Assembly (NCBI RefSeq): GCF_035943795.1
Contig: NZ_DASZBY010000140.1
Coordinates: 1-64,000, forward strand
Direction: 5' to 3'
Origin: Aliidongia sp035943795
GTDB taxonomy: Bacteria; Pseudomonadota; Alphaproteobacteria; ATCC43930; CGMCC-115725
DNA length: 64,000 nt
Made by a program: the position numbers and the translations under genes. How positions within the stretch are numbered: position 1 is the stretch's first letter; each line of letters opens with the position of its first letter. The notes beneath the pieces were generated by a model. The model had not been told where the DNA came from and did no database searches. It saw only the letters and a program-made list of their open reading frames with translations. Shown here piece by piece: positions 27,448-36,884 of this stretch.

Positions 27448-27522
27448 CTTGCACGCGGCACTGGTGCGGTTGCGCGGAGGGCTTATAGTCGCGGCCCCAT
27501 TGGCCGCTTCGGACCCGCTTTG

Positions 27523-28392
27523 ATGTCGATCGTCGCCCCGCCGATACTCCGCACCGTGGCCGACCTGCGCGACCGGATCGCGCAATGGCGCCGCGAAGGC
27601 GCCCGCATCGGACTGATCCCGACCATGGGCGCTCTGCACGAGGGCCATCTCACCCTGGTCCGCCGTGCGCTGGAGGCGGGTGAATGCGCAGTCGTCAGCA
27701 TTTTCGTCAATCCGACGCAATTCGGGCCGAACGAGGATTTCGGCGCCTATCCGCGCCGCGAGGCGGACGACGTCGCCAAGTTCGCCGCCGTCGGCGGCCA
27801 TCTGGTCTGGGCGCCGACCGTTGATGCCATGTATCCCGGCGGCTTTGCGACCCACGTCGCCGTGTCGGGCCTGACCGACGGGCTGTGCGGTCCGTTTCGG
27901 CCGGGACATTTTCAGGGCGTCGCGACCGTGGTCGCGAAACTGCTGCTGCAGGTCCTGCCCGACCGGGCCTATTTCGGCCAGAAGGATTATCAGCAGCTTC
28001 AGGTGGTCCGCCGCATGGCGTGCGATCTGGACATCCCGACCCGAATCGTCGGCGTGCCGACCGTGCGTGAGGCCGATGGCCTGGCGCTCTCGTCGCGCAA
28101 CATCTATCTGAGCACCGATGAGCGGCAGGCCGCATCCCTGCTGCCGCAGGTCATGCAGGAGACGGCTGCGGCCGCGCTCGCAGGCCACGCCCCGTTCGCC
28201 GAACTGCTGGAATCGGCGAGGGCGCGGCTGGCCGCGGCCGGGTTCGGCCCGATCGACTATGTGGCGATCTGCGACGCCGAACGCCTGGAACCGGTCGAGG
28301 ATCTGGCCCGCCCCGCCCGGTTGTTCGTTGCCGCGCGGCTCGGCAAGACGCGCCTGATCGACAACATTCCGATCGAAGCGCCGGCTCCATGA
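27523..28392 (+). CDS. panC: pantothenate synthetase
   Basis: The protein has 289 residues. The nucleotidyl-transferase HIGH-type motif is TMGALHEGHL, followed by VSIFVNPTQFGPNEDF, the FGQKDYQQLQVVRRM segment and the KMSKS-equivalent ALSSRN. It condenses pantoate and beta-alanine with ATP in coenzyme A biosynthesis. ATG 27523 was preferred to the TTG one codon earlier. Its stop overlaps the start of the permease gene by four bases (ATGA). Confidence 0.96.
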   Translation: MSIVAPPILRTVADLRDRIAQWRREGARIGLIPTMGALHEGHLTLVRRALEAGECAVVSIFVNPTQFGPNEDFGAYPRREADDVAKFAAVGGHLVWAPTVDAMYPGGFATHVAVSGLTDGLCGPFRPGHFQGVATVVAKLLLQVLPDRAYFGQKDYQQLQVVRRMACDLDIPTRIVGVPTVREADGLALSSRNIYLSTDERQAASLLPQVMQETAAAALAGHAPFAELLESARARLAAAGFGPIDYVAICDAERLEPVEDLARPARLFVAARLGKTRLIDNIPIEAPAP

Positions 28393-29747
28393 AGCCACGG
28401 GGTGGATCGGCGATCCGGGGAGCGTTGCTTTCGAAAGGCATGCGATTCGCCCCCCTGCTTCTGGTCTTCCTGTTGATGGGCTTGTGCCTCGGCGGCTGTC
28501 GCGACGATTCCGAGCGGACCGACATCTGCAGCCGGGCGCTCGAAACGCTGCTCGATGCCGGGCCGGCGGATTATGCCGTCTCGCCTGCCGACAGTGACGA
28601 CGGTCGATTGGCCCTGTCGCTCATCGGCCATGACGGCCGGGCGCCGCATCGCGGCTCCTGCGAATTCACGCCGCTCGAACATTTGAACGACCGGCCGATC
28701 CTGCGGTCGGTCGAACTCGACGAGATGACCGTGTCGCCGACGCGCCTCATCATGCTGAGCGCCGCGGTCGGGGTGCCGGTCGATCTGGGCGAATTGGCTA
28801 ACAACGCGCCGATGAGCATTCCACCCGGCCGCAGCTTTCCATATTTCGTGCAGGAACTGCTGAACGGCCTCGTGCTGGGCGCCGTCCTGGCGCTCGTCGC
28901 CGTCGGCTATTCCCTGGTCTATGGCGTGACGGGAACGATCCAGTTCGCCTTCGGCCAGATCTACGCCACCGGTGCGCTGCTGACGATCCTGCTGATGGCG
29001 GTCGGTGTCGATCTCGGCGCGTTCCGTGGCGTGATCCTGCTGGGGCTGGTCGGCCTCGCCATCATTCCGGTCATGGCACTGTGGGGCTGGGTCATCGACC
29101 GGGTGGCCTATCGGCCGTTGCGCGACCAGGGGCGGCTGACGCCGTTGCTGGCCGGCATCGGGCTCGCCATCCTGCTCGAGAACGGGCTGCGCGTCGTCCA
29201 GGGCCCCAACGACAAATGGCAGGACCCGATCTTCACCGGGCACCATGAATTGTTCGAGCAGGCGGGTTTCCCCGTCATGATCGGCGACACGCAACTGATC
29301 CTGCTGGGCGTCGCCCTGCTCGTGGGTGCCGCGTTCGCATGGACCATCCGGTCGAGCCGGGTCGGACGGGCCTATCGCGCCTGCGCCGACGATCTGTTCA
29401 TGGCGTCGATGCTCGGCATCAACGTCGACCGGGTCGTGGGCTGGACCTCCGCGGGCGGCGCGGGTCTTGCCGCATTGGCCGGCCTCATCGTGTCGGTCTA
29501 CTACGGCGAGGCGGATGCCGCGATGGGTTTCGTGATCGGCTTCAAGGCGCTGACGGCGGCCCTGCTCGGCGGCTTCGGCTCGCTGCCAGGCGCCGTCATC
29601 GGCGGCTTCGCCATCGGCATGCTCGAGACGTTCTGGACCGCCTACCTCGGCTACGCCTATCGCGATGTGGCCGTGTTCGGCATCCTATGCCTGGTCCTGA
29701 TCTATCGGCCCCAGGGCCTGTTCGGCGTCGAGGCGCCGAAGGCCTAG
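28389..29747 (+). CDS. LivH-type branched-chain amino-acid ABC permease with N-terminal extension
   Basis: The protein has 452 residues. From about residue 150 it is a LivH-family permease (FVQELLNGLVLGAVLALVAVGYSLVYGV, eight or so helices, ending LGGFGSLPGAVIGGFAIGMLE...RPQGLFG). The first ~145 residues are an addition: a hydrophobic segment with LCLGGC, like a lipoprotein signal, and a soluble stretch with two more cysteines. No livM, livG, livF or binding-protein gene is adjacent, and the gene is translationally coupled to panC. The partners must be elsewhere, or this is a specialised transporter. An alternative start at 28440 would trim 17 residues. Confidence 0.8.
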   Translation: MKPRGGSAIRGALLSKGMRFAPLLLVFLLMGLCLGGCRDDSERTDICSRALETLLDAGPADYAVSPADSDDGRLALSLIGHDGRAPHRGSCEFTPLEHLNDRPILRSVELDEMTVSPTRLIMLSAAVGVPVDLGELANNAPMSIPPGRSFPYFVQELLNGLVLGAVLALVAVGYSLVYGVTGTIQFAFGQIYATGALLTILLMAVGVDLGAFRGVILLGLVGLAIIPVMALWGWVIDRVAYRPLRDQGRLTPLLAGIGLAILLENGLRVVQGPNDKWQDPIFTGHHELFEQAGFPVMIGDTQLILLGVALLVGAAFAWTIRSSRVGRAYRACADDLFMASMLGINVDRVVGWTSAGGAGLAALAGLIVSVYYGEADAAMGFVIGFKALTAALLGGFGSLPGAVIGGFAIGMLETFWTAYLGYAYRDVAVFGILCLVLIYRPQGLFGVEAPKA

Positions 29748-29941
29748 AAGTGCGCCGCGACCGCCCCGTGCGCCGCCCGCTTCGGTGCGGCGCCGCGGCG
29801 CTCGGCGCCCAGCTCTGCGAGGGCATGCTGCAGGCGCTTCAATTCGAGCCTGTCTTCCCGATCGGTGACATCGAGATAGCTCAGTTTGATCTCGACGAGA
29901 TCGATCAAGGTTTCGAGGGTTTGTGACGAAAAATGTGCCAT
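29744..29941 (-). CDS. small conserved-looking protein, 65 aa
   Basis: A 65-residue protein (MAHFSSQTLETLIDLVEIKL...) whose N-terminal ~45 residues form amphipathic helices with alternating acidic and hydrophobic positions and a VTDREDRLELKRLQHAL segment. The C-terminal 20 residues are basic and Ala-rich. Its stop overlaps the permease stop by 4 bases, tail to tail. Short proteins with this N-terminal pattern are, to my recollection, common in Alphaproteobacteria with no known function. A GAGG-type site lies upstream of the ATG. Confidence 0.55.
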   Translation of the reverse strand: MAHFSSQTLETLIDLVEIKLSYLDVTDREDRLELKRLQHALAELGAERRGAAPKRAAHGAVAAHF

Positions 29942-30245
29942 TGCGACCTCCCCAGCAACGAGTAATCACGGAGTCTGGATGCCGGATCATGGCGCTTATC
30001 TCGTTAACGAAACATTTTTCAGGTCTTTCTTTTCGATAATTTCCGATATTTTTTTACAGGGATGAGGACGACCATCGCGGAAACCATTCTTTGCGGCTAA
30101 AAGGATAAGGGGTGCGCTTTCCGCCGGCCCGAAGTCGGTTGCCGTGCATTCCTTCGGCCGTTTCGACGGTATGTCAGTCGACGCGCCAAACCTATCGGCG
30201 GCTTTTTTGTCTCATGCCGAGATGCAGCGCGGGCGATCATAGACC
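29942..30245. other. intergenic region, AT-rich, divergent promoters
   Basis: It is 304 bases between divergent genes, with an AT-rich block (ACATTTTTCAGGTC, CGATATTTTTTTACAGGG at 30010-30060). No gene or strong hairpin is visible; promoters for both flanking genes are expected here. Confidence 0.35.
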
Positions 30246-32936
30246 TTGAGCCAGACCTCCACAGCCGCTTCGCCTTCCCGTGATCTGGCGTCCACCGGAA
30301 GCTGGACTGCGCGCCTGAGACGCGTGGTGGCGTTTTTTGCGATTGGCCTCGTTCTCTGGGCTTTGCAGATGGCGGTGCTGGTCGTGGGGGCGGCTGCGGA
30401 TCCGGCGCAGCTGCAGCCCGTGGCGGTCGGCGGGTCGTTGCTGCTGGTCGCCTGCCTCGCCTGGTTCATCCCGCGGGTCTGGCACAGCCACCATCGTCCA
30501 TCGGGTCTCGCCGGTGCGGTGATCGGGGTCGGTCTGGTGCTGGTTCACCTGGTCAGCATCGCCGCCGTCACCGGCCCACTCAATCTGGTGAGCCCGGCAT
30601 CGCTGGCCAGTCTTGCGATCGGGGCGATCAGCGGCTTTGGCCTCGCCTGGATCGGGCCGCTGCTCATCGATCTGCGGGCCGCCATCGGTGCGGCATTGAC
30701 CGTCGTCAGCGGGATGGCCCTGGTGCATCGTATCGGGCTGGCCGCCGTCTCGGGCCACTGGCCGGGCGGACCGATCTTCGACGGCGTGGCGGTGGTCTAT
30801 CTGCTGGCGTTCGGTGCGCTGCTGGGCGCACGGCTGGCCGACCTTTCGCTCGTCGCCAGTCCGCGCTCGGTCGCCCGCAAGGAGCGCTTTCGGATCATTG
30901 CCGAAGCCTTGCCGATCCCCATCATCCTGACGACCGCCGACCACAAGCGCATCGTGTTCTCCAACCGCCGCTCGCGTCAGCAATTCGCACCGCTGGTCGA
31001 GACCGGTGAGGGTCTGACGACCGACGCGCTGTTCGCTCACATCGCAGACCGGGGGCGGCTGCTGGACCTGATCCGGCGGGACGGCTCCGTCGAAAACCAC
31101 GAAGTCGAAATGCGCCGTGCTGACGGCACCACCTTCTGGGCGCTGATCGCCGCCCGGTCGGTGACATTCAATGGCGAACCCTCGATCCTGGCCGGTTATT
31201 ACGACATCTCGGATCGGAAGGCGGCGGAAGAGGCGTTGCTCGCGAGCGAAGTGCGCTATGCCCTGATTTCCCGCGCCGCCAACGATGGCATCTGGGACTG
31301 GGACATCCCGTCGGGCGAGGTCTATTACTCGAGCCGCTGGCGCGAAATCGTCGGCGCCGAACCGGGCAAGCGGCTTTCGACGCTCGACGACTGGCTGTCG
31401 CGGGTCCATCCCGAGGACGTGCTGCGGCTGAAGCGCGAGATCGACGAACATATTGCCGGTCACACGCCGCAGCTGGACACCGAATACCGGGTCCGCCACG
31501 GCGACGGCCGCTATTGCTGGATGCAGTGCCGCGGCATCGCGCTCCGCAACAACGCCGGCGAGCCGATCCGGATGGCCGGCTCGCAGTCGGATATCACGCT
31601 CAGGAAGACCTACGAGATCAACCTGCTGAATGCCGCGTATGAAGACCGGCTGACCGGCATCAACAATCGGGCGTTCTTCACCCATCTGGTCGACACGCGC
31701 AACAGCGCCGCCGCGATCGATGCGACGGCGGTCCTGATGTTCAACATCGACCAGTTCCGGCGCATCAACGACAGCCTGGGGTCGGGCGCTGGCGACGCCC
31801 TGCTGATCGCTGTCGCCCGGCGGCTGGCGGCCCGGGTCAAGCCGCAGGATGCGCTGTCGCGCCTGGGCGGCGACGAATTCGCGATCTGGCTCCAGGAGGT
31901 GCCGGATCATGCCCAGGCCCTCGACGTCGCCGAACTGATGATGACCGACCTGGCGCAGCCCTATTCGCTGGGCGACGTCGAGATGCCGGTGGGGGTGTCG
32001 GTCGGCATCGCGACGCCGACCCTGGGCGATGCGGCGTCGGGCGCCGATCTGCTGCGCAACGCGCGGCTGGCGCTGGATCGGGCGAAGTTGCGCGGCGGCA
32101 GCCGGACCGAGCTGTTTGACGATGCCCTGCTGCGCGAGACCAACCTGAGGCGGCAATTGGGCAAGGACCTGACCCACGCTGAACGGCTGGACCAGATCTT
32201 CTTCGAATACCAGCCGGTCGTGGCGCTGGAACAGAATGGCACGAGCCGGGTCGCAGGCTTCGAGGCGCTGATGCGCTGGCGCCATCCGGAACTGGGGCTG
32301 ATCCCGCCGATGCGCTTCATCCCGCTGGCCGAGGAAGCCGGCCTGATCGGTCCGCTCGGCATCTTCGCGATCACGTGCGCGGCCAAGGAGAGCGAGCGCT
32401 GGGCCGAGGCGGGGCTGGTCGACGAGAACTTCTCGATGGCCGTGAACCTGTCCACGCGGCAGATCTCAGATCGAGCGGGTATCATGCGGCTGCACAAGCT
32501 GCTGGACCGGCTGACCTTGCCGCCTGGACGCCTGAAGCTGGAGATCACCGAGAGCGTTCTGATGAGCGATCCGGAATCCATGGTCGTGACGCTCGAGGAA
32601 CTGCGTCGGCGCGGTGTCGAGCTGTCGCTCGACGATTTCGGCACCGGCTATTCTTCGTTGAGCTATCTGCACCGCTTTCCCCTCGACACGCTCAAGATCG
32701 ATCGGTCGTTCGTCAGCCGCATGAGCCGCGCGCCGGAGGCGTTCCGGCTGGTGCGCTCGATCATCGAGCTTGGCCACGACCTGGGGCTCGACGTAGTTGC
32801 GGAAGGCGTCGAGGCCGCGGAGGAAGCGGAGCGCCTGCGAGAGTTGGGTTGCGACTTCGCCCAAGGCTATTACTATTCCAGACCGGTCTCTGCCGAAGCG
32901 GCCGAAGCCATTCTCAGAAAGCGGGTGATCGGATGA
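30246..32936 (+). CDS. membrane-bound PAS-GGDEF-EAL c-di-GMP enzyme
   Basis: The protein has 896 residues; the start is a TTG with only a weak ribosome binding site and is uncertain. Residues ~25-205 contain about six membrane helices. Two PAS-type segments follow (~215-325 and ~335-460). The GGDEF domain has an intact SRLGGDEFAIWL (near 540); the inhibitory site is KxxD instead of RxxD. The EAL domain has EALMRWRHP (~672), NLSTRQI, EITESVLM, DDFGTGYSSLSYL, K in LKIDRSF and EGVEAAEE, so catalytic residues are all present. It could make or break down c-di-GMP according to the signal sensed. A second GGDEF gene follows after 40 bases. Confidence 0.9.
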   Translation: MSQTSTAASPSRDLASTGSWTARLRRVVAFFAIGLVLWALQMAVLVVGAAADPAQLQPVAVGGSLLLVACLAWFIPRVWHSHHRPSGLAGAVIGVGLVLVHLVSIAAVTGPLNLVSPASLASLAIGAISGFGLAWIGPLLIDLRAAIGAALTVVSGMALVHRIGLAAVSGHWPGGPIFDGVAVVYLLAFGALLGARLADLSLVASPRSVARKERFRIIAEALPIPIILTTADHKRIVFSNRRSRQQFAPLVETGEGLTTDALFAHIADRGRLLDLIRRDGSVENHEVEMRRADGTTFWALIAARSVTFNGEPSILAGYYDISDRKAAEEALLASEVRYALISRAANDGIWDWDIPSGEVYYSSRWREIVGAEPGKRLSTLDDWLSRVHPEDVLRLKREIDEHIAGHTPQLDTEYRVRHGDGRYCWMQCRGIALRNNAGEPIRMAGSQSDITLRKTYEINLLNAAYEDRLTGINNRAFFTHLVDTRNSAAAIDATAVLMFNIDQFRRINDSLGSGAGDALLIAVARRLAARVKPQDALSRLGGDEFAIWLQEVPDHAQALDVAELMMTDLAQPYSLGDVEMPVGVSVGIATPTLGDAASGADLLRNARLALDRAKLRGGSRTELFDDALLRETNLRRQLGKDLTHAERLDQIFFEYQPVVALEQNGTSRVAGFEALMRWRHPELGLIPPMRFIPLAEEAGLIGPLGIFAITCAAKESERWAEAGLVDENFSMAVNLSTRQISDRAGIMRLHKLLDRLTLPPGRLKLEITESVLMSDPESMVVTLEELRRRGVELSLDDFGTGYSSLSYLHRFPLDTLKIDRSFVSRMSRAPEAFRLVRSIIELGHDLGLDVVAEGVEAAEEAERLRELGCDFAQGYYYSRPVSAEAAEAILRKRVIG

Positions 32937-32976
32937 TCGCGCCACGCGGGCCGGCCCTGAACGGGAGCGAAGCCTG

Positions 32977-34047
32977 ATGGAGCCGGACCTCGAATCCTCA
33001 CGAGGCTTCGCGCGGGAATCGCTCGAGCAGATGCAGCGGCGCGGCATCAAGCCCACGCCGGAGAACTTCACCGTCTGGTACGGTTTTGCCGCGGACGCGC
33101 CGCCGGCGGCCCGGCGTGCCATGGATATCCTGATATCGAACAATCAGGATTTCACCCCGGAGGTGCTCTCGGACCTCTATGAGCGCTTCTATGGCGGGAC
33201 GAAGCATACGGAGCGGATCCGGGTTCTCGCCCAGCAGATCGACACCGCGATGGCGGGCGTGCTCGGCACCTTGGGCGATGCCGGCCAGGGAGTGCGCCAG
33301 TATGGCGCAACGCTGGATCACACGACCCGGGAATTGCTGGCCGACAATCCGCTGGACAGTGTGCGGGCGATCATCCGCCAGGTCATGGACGAGACCCGCG
33401 ACATGATCGAGCGATCCGAGGTGCTCGAACGGCAATTGACCAAGACGACGGAAGAAATCGGCGAGTTGCGCAAGCAGGTCGAGGATGCGAGCCGCGAGGC
33501 ACAGACCGACGCCCTGACGGGGATCGGCAACCGCAAGAACTTCGACCTGCAGCTGAAGCTGTGCATGCAGGAAGCGATGGAGCAGGGGACGGAGCTTACG
33601 CTCCTGCTCATCGACATCGATCATTTCAAGAATTTCAACGACACCTATGGCCATCAATTCGGCGATCTGGTGCTGAAGCTCGTCTCGAAATACATGGTCG
33701 AGGGCATCAAGGGGCGTGATCTGGCGGCGCGTTACGGCGGCGAAGAGTTCGCGATCCTGTTGCCCAATACCGATCTGCGGGACGCCGCCGTCGTCGCCGA
33801 GCATCTGCGCGAACGGATCGGCAGCAAGGCGATCGTCAATCGCGACACGAAGAAGAACTTCGGCACCGTGACGATCTCCGTCGGCGTCAGCCTCTACCGC
33901 CTGGGGGAGCCGCCGTACGTCCTCATCAAGCGGGCGGACGCGGCGCTCTACCAGGCCAAGCAGACCGGACGCAACCGCGTGGTGACGGAGGTCGAACTCG
34001 ACGAGTCGACCGGCGAATCGAGCCTGCCGATCGAGCAGGACATCTAG
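32977..34047 (+). CDS. diguanylate cyclase (GGEEF)
   Basis: The protein has 356 residues and is soluble. The N-terminal ~170 residues are helical, with a coiled coil before the catalytic domain (TKTTEEIGELRKQVEDASREAQ). The domain begins TDALTGIGNRKNFD, has LLLIDIDHFKNFNDTYGHQFGD and the active loop ARYGGEEFAILL (~253), and ends DAALYQAKQTGRNRV. The position of the inhibitory RxxD site reads KGRD, so Lys replaces the first Arg, as in its upstream neighbour. It is probably co-expressed with the PAS-GGDEF-EAL protein. Confidence 0.92.
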   Translation: MEPDLESSRGFARESLEQMQRRGIKPTPENFTVWYGFAADAPPAARRAMDILISNNQDFTPEVLSDLYERFYGGTKHTERIRVLAQQIDTAMAGVLGTLGDAGQGVRQYGATLDHTTRELLADNPLDSVRAIIRQVMDETRDMIERSEVLERQLTKTTEEIGELRKQVEDASREAQTDALTGIGNRKNFDLQLKLCMQEAMEQGTELTLLLIDIDHFKNFNDTYGHQFGDLVLKLVSKYMVEGIKGRDLAARYGGEEFAILLPNTDLRDAAVVAEHLRERIGSKAIVNRDTKKNFGTVTISVGVSLYRLGEPPYVLIKRADAALYQAKQTGRNRVVTEVELDESTGESSLPIEQDI

Positions 34048-34065
34048 GGCCCGGCGCGCTGGATC

Positions 34066-34611
34066 TCAGGCTGCGAGGATTCTCGCCGAGGCGCGACGGG
34101 GCGACCTCCAGCGCTGGACCGTTCCAGCGGGGATGGCCGAGGCCGCGGCGCCCTCGAGCGACGCTACGCCGAGCGGCAACGCCAGGACGCGCGCGGGATT
34201 CTCCCGCTCCATGGCGATACCCCAGTCCGCCGCCGGCTTGAAGCCGAACCGGCCGTAATAGGGCCGGTCGCCGACCAGGACGACGAGATGATGCCCGGCT
34301 GCCGCCGCTCGGGCGAGGCTGGTCCGCATCAACATGCCGCCGACGCCGGCGGAGCGGTAGTCTGCCCGGACCGCCACCGGTCCCAGCAACAGTGCCGGTG
34401 CTGCGGCCGGACCGACCGCGATCGGCCAGTAGCGAATGGTGCCGACGATCTCGCCGGCGTCGCGCGCCACCAGGCACAGCGGCCAGATGCGGGCCACCCG
34501 CTTGCGGTAGGAATAGGACGACTTGGCGAGGCGGGTCGTGCCGAACGCTTGATCCAGCAAGGCTTCGATGGCCGCGGCATCGGCCGGCCGTTCGTTGGTG
34601 AGATCGATCAT
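34066..34611 (-). CDS. GNAT-family N-acetyltransferase
   Basis: A 181-residue protein from the ATG preceding IDLTNERPADAAAIEALLDQAF, the usual GNAT entry; the frame extends 23 codons upstream without family match. The acetyl-CoA motif is VAVRADYRSAGVGGMLMRTSL, followed by HHLVVLVGDRPYYGRFGFKPA, as in the YhbS-like subfamily. The substrate is unknown. It ends 18 bases from the convergent diguanylate cyclase stop. Confidence 0.85.
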   Translation of the reverse strand: MIDLTNERPADAAAIEALLDQAFGTTRLAKSSYSYRKRVARIWPLCLVARDAGEIVGTIRYWPIAVGPAAAPALLLGPVAVRADYRSAGVGGMLMRTSLARAAAAGHHLVVLVGDRPYYGRFGFKPAADWGIAMERENPARVLALPLGVASLEGAAASAIPAGTVQRWRSPRRASARILAA

Positions 34612-35101
34612 CAGGCTCTCTTCATCGGGCGCGGGCAGGACAGGAACTGTCCGGCTGCCGGAGAGAGCCGCTTGCGCCATCAGCCCCTAGAAGAGGCTGC
34701 CGGCCGGGGCCCACGGGCAGGCGAACAGCTGCGCAACGCGGCAAGCGCGTCGCAGACTCGTTCGTCGTCGTAGGGACAGGCGTGGCATGGGCAAGGCCGA
34801 ATTCGTGTCGAGGACGCAAAACATGGGCGAGCCGCGAAATCCTGTCAAGCGGCCAAGTCCATGATCTCATTGCGGATCTGCCCTTCCACCAGCCGTTGGG
34901 TGAATTCGCCGCAATTTGCGCGCAAAAAAACGGCTTGCCCCAGGCAGGCGCTGGATTCATCTTGTCGGCCATCGTGGAGGATGGCGACCGGGGTGGATTC
35001 GCCGATGAGAAATGATTGATCGCGGACCCGGAAGGCACTTCCGGGATATCGCCGCTTCGGACGCAGCAGGGGCCCGCTGTCCGGCCACCGTCCGGAGCCG
35101 C
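34612..35101. other. intergenic region, no secure gene
   Basis: 490 bases between divergent genes. A plus-strand frame at 34782-35015 and minus-strand frames are open, but none has a recognisable protein or a convincing ribosome binding site. It probably contains the two promoters and possibly gene remnants. Confidence 0.3.
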
Positions 35102-35650
35102 ATGGTAAGGGGGCTGAATTTGTCGAACCGAGTTTTGTCGGGGGTGCTCGCCGCGTCCCTCGTCCTGGCGCCGAGTCTGGCGCGCGCGGAATGCTATACG
35201 GAAGCGGAATGGCAGGCGGCGCATGTGCGAATTCTGCAGACCGAACTGAACGTGGCCCAGCTGACCTGCTCGAACGTGCCGGAGCATAGCTACGACGCCC
35301 AGTACGGCACTTTCGTCGCCCGCTTCGGCGAACGGCTGAAAGTGGCGGCGAGCGAGCTTCGCGCCCATTTCAAGCGCGTCTACGGCGGGGCGTCGGAAAA
35401 GCAGCTGGATTCGTTCGTGACACGGGTCGCGAACGAGGCGTCGGATCGCAGCATGAGCTCGACCACGCCCTGCGCCGACGCCGCACCTCTGTTTCAGCAG
35501 GTGCTGGCAACCGATACCGCGGGCTTTTCGCAACTGGCGCTGTCGCACGTGACCGACAAGGCCGAAATCGGTGGCGATCTCTGCGTGGCGAAGGCACCGG
35601 CGGCGCCGCACAAGGCGGTCAAAGCCAGGAAGACGATCGCCGCCAAGTAG
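35102..35650 (+). CDS. secreted periplasmic protein of unknown function
   Basis: A 182-residue protein. The signal peptide is NLSNRVLSGVLAASLVLAPSLARA with cleavage before ECYT. The mature part (~155 residues) has four cysteines (ECYT, LTCSN, TTPCAD, DLCVA) and a helical core (FVARFGERLKVAASELRAHFKRVYGGASE), ending in a Lys/Ala-rich tail. I do not recognise the family. A TTG at 35120, six codons on, has the stronger site (AAGGGGG upstream) and may be the true start. Confidence 0.6.
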   Translation: MVRGLNLSNRVLSGVLAASLVLAPSLARAECYTEAEWQAAHVRILQTELNVAQLTCSNVPEHSYDAQYGTFVARFGERLKVAASELRAHFKRVYGGASEKQLDSFVTRVANEASDRSMSSTTPCADAAPLFQQVLATDTAGFSQLALSHVTDKAEIGGDLCVAKAPAAPHKAVKARKTIAAK

Positions 35651-35700
35651 CCTGGACGGTTCGCGCCGCAAAGCTGGTCGCCCGCCCGGATCGGACGAAG

Positions 35701-35730
35701 AAAAAGGCGCGCCCCGTGAGGGACGCGCCT
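35701..35730 (-). terminator. intrinsic terminator of the OmpA-family gene
   Basis: Minus-strand reading gives AAGGCGCGTCCC, a 4-base loop, GGGGCGCGCC and TTTTT: a 10-bp stem with one G-T pair and a T-run. It starts 31 bases after the ompA-type stop codon and may also stop the convergent gene on the plus strand. Confidence 0.85.
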
Positions 35731-35760
35731 TCGTCATTTCGCGGAAAACCGCCTGCGGAT

Positions 35761-36813
35761 TTAGTGCAGGACGATCTCGGCGCGGCGGTTCTGGGGCTCG
35801 CGCACGCCATCGGCGGTCGGAACCAGGAGACCCGTCTTGCCGACGCCGGAAGTCGCGATCTCGCTGCTCGGCACGCCGTCCGAAATCAGCTGAGCCTTGA
35901 CCGCAGCGGCACGACGCTCCGACAGAGCCTGATTGTACTTGGCCGAGCCGACCGTGTCGGTATGGCCCGTCACGTTGATCTGCGTCAGATGGCCAGCCTT
36001 CACGCTGTCGGTGGCCTGCTGAATGACCTTGGCGGCGGCCGCGGTGATATCCGACTTGTTGAAGTCGAAGAACACCTGGAACGCGCGCTGCACTTCCGGC
36101 GCCTTGGCGGCCTGAGCCGGCGGCGGCGGAACGACGGCCGGGAGCGCTGCCGGGGCGGCCGGCAGATCGCCGAACTCGACGCGCAACGTCACGAAGACGT
36201 TGTGCGAGTAGTACTTGTAATGCGCGGTCGAGGCGACGCCGCCGAAGGTCTCGTTGATGTCGGTGTCCTGGCTACCGATGAAGCGGTAGTCGAGACCGAG
36301 CTTCAGGTTCTGGGCCAGCGGATATTCGGCGCCGACGATGGCCTGATAACCGAACACCGAGCTGTGACCGTTGATCGGCGCATCCGGGGTCGCGACGCCG
36401 GAGTTGCGGACCGAGATCTCGCCGATGCCGGCACCGATATGCGGGACGACCGGCAGACCGTAGCCGTAGAAGTCATAGAGGACGTTGCCGAACAGGTCGT
36501 AGGTCTGGACGTGGCCGCCCTTGGGCAGCGCGCCGTGATCGACGTTGTCCATGTTGTTGGTGGCCGCACCGAGCTGAACTTCGGCACGGAACCCGTTGCC
36601 GAACTCGTAACCGGCGGCGAGGCTGCTGGCGAGGCCGGCATTATACGTCACGCTGGTGCTGTTCTGAGGCGACGGGCCGGTCGACTGCTCCGTCAGCGGG
36701 AAACTGCCACCGACACCGCCGGTGATATAAGGGCCGGTCAGCTGCTGGGCCAGCGCAGCGGAGGAAACCGAGCAGAGTAGAACCGCGCCCAGGACGCACA
36801 GACGTTTATTCAT
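35761..36813 (-). CDS. OmpA-family outer-membrane porin
   Basis: About 350 residues. Three consecutive ATGs follow GAGG; the third (36813) has correct spacing. A signal peptide (LCVLGAVLLCSVSSAALA) precedes an eight-strand barrel (~25-205; GPYITGGVGGSF...AGYEFGNGFRAEVQLG, ...VFVTLRVEFG). A Pro/Ala linker leads to a peptidoglycan-binding OmpA domain (~245-350) with FFDFNKSDI, NVTGHTDTVGSAKYNQALSERRA and NRRAEIVL. It anchors the outer membrane to peptidoglycan. A strong terminator and an isolated promoter suggest a monocistronic, highly expressed gene. Confidence 0.92.
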   Translation of the reverse strand: MNKRLCVLGAVLLCSVSSAALAQQLTGPYITGGVGGSFPLTEQSTGPSPQNSTSVTYNAGLASSLAAGYEFGNGFRAEVQLGAATNNMDNVDHGALPKGGHVQTYDLFGNVLYDFYGYGLPVVPHIGAGIGEISVRNSGVATPDAPINGHSSVFGYQAIVGAEYPLAQNLKLGLDYRFIGSQDTDINETFGGVASTAHYKYYSHNVFVTLRVEFGDLPAAPAALPAVVPPPPAQAAKAPEVQRAFQVFFDFNKSDITAAAAKVIQQATDSVKAGHLTQINVTGHTDTVGSAKYNQALSERRAAAVKAQLISDGVPSSEIATSGVGKTGLLVPTADGVREPQNRRAEIVLH

Positions 36814-36877
36814 CATCATCCTCATCACATTTGTCGTCTAAGCGGAATGAAAGCGTTAGTCTTCTTGCACGTGAACC

Positions 36878-36884
36878 TATAATA
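36878..36884 (-). promoter_or_regulatory. possible -10 element of the ompA-type promoter
   Basis: TATTATA on the minus strand lies about 65 bases upstream of the start codon, in an otherwise GC-rich leader. No strong -35 hexamer is visible at 17 bases, so this is tentative. Confidence 0.3.

Noticed and set aside
25450..28398. Long minus-strand open frame opposite the lipoprotein, KirBac and panC genes
   Set aside because: The opposite-strand genes carry clear family motifs; this frame has none.
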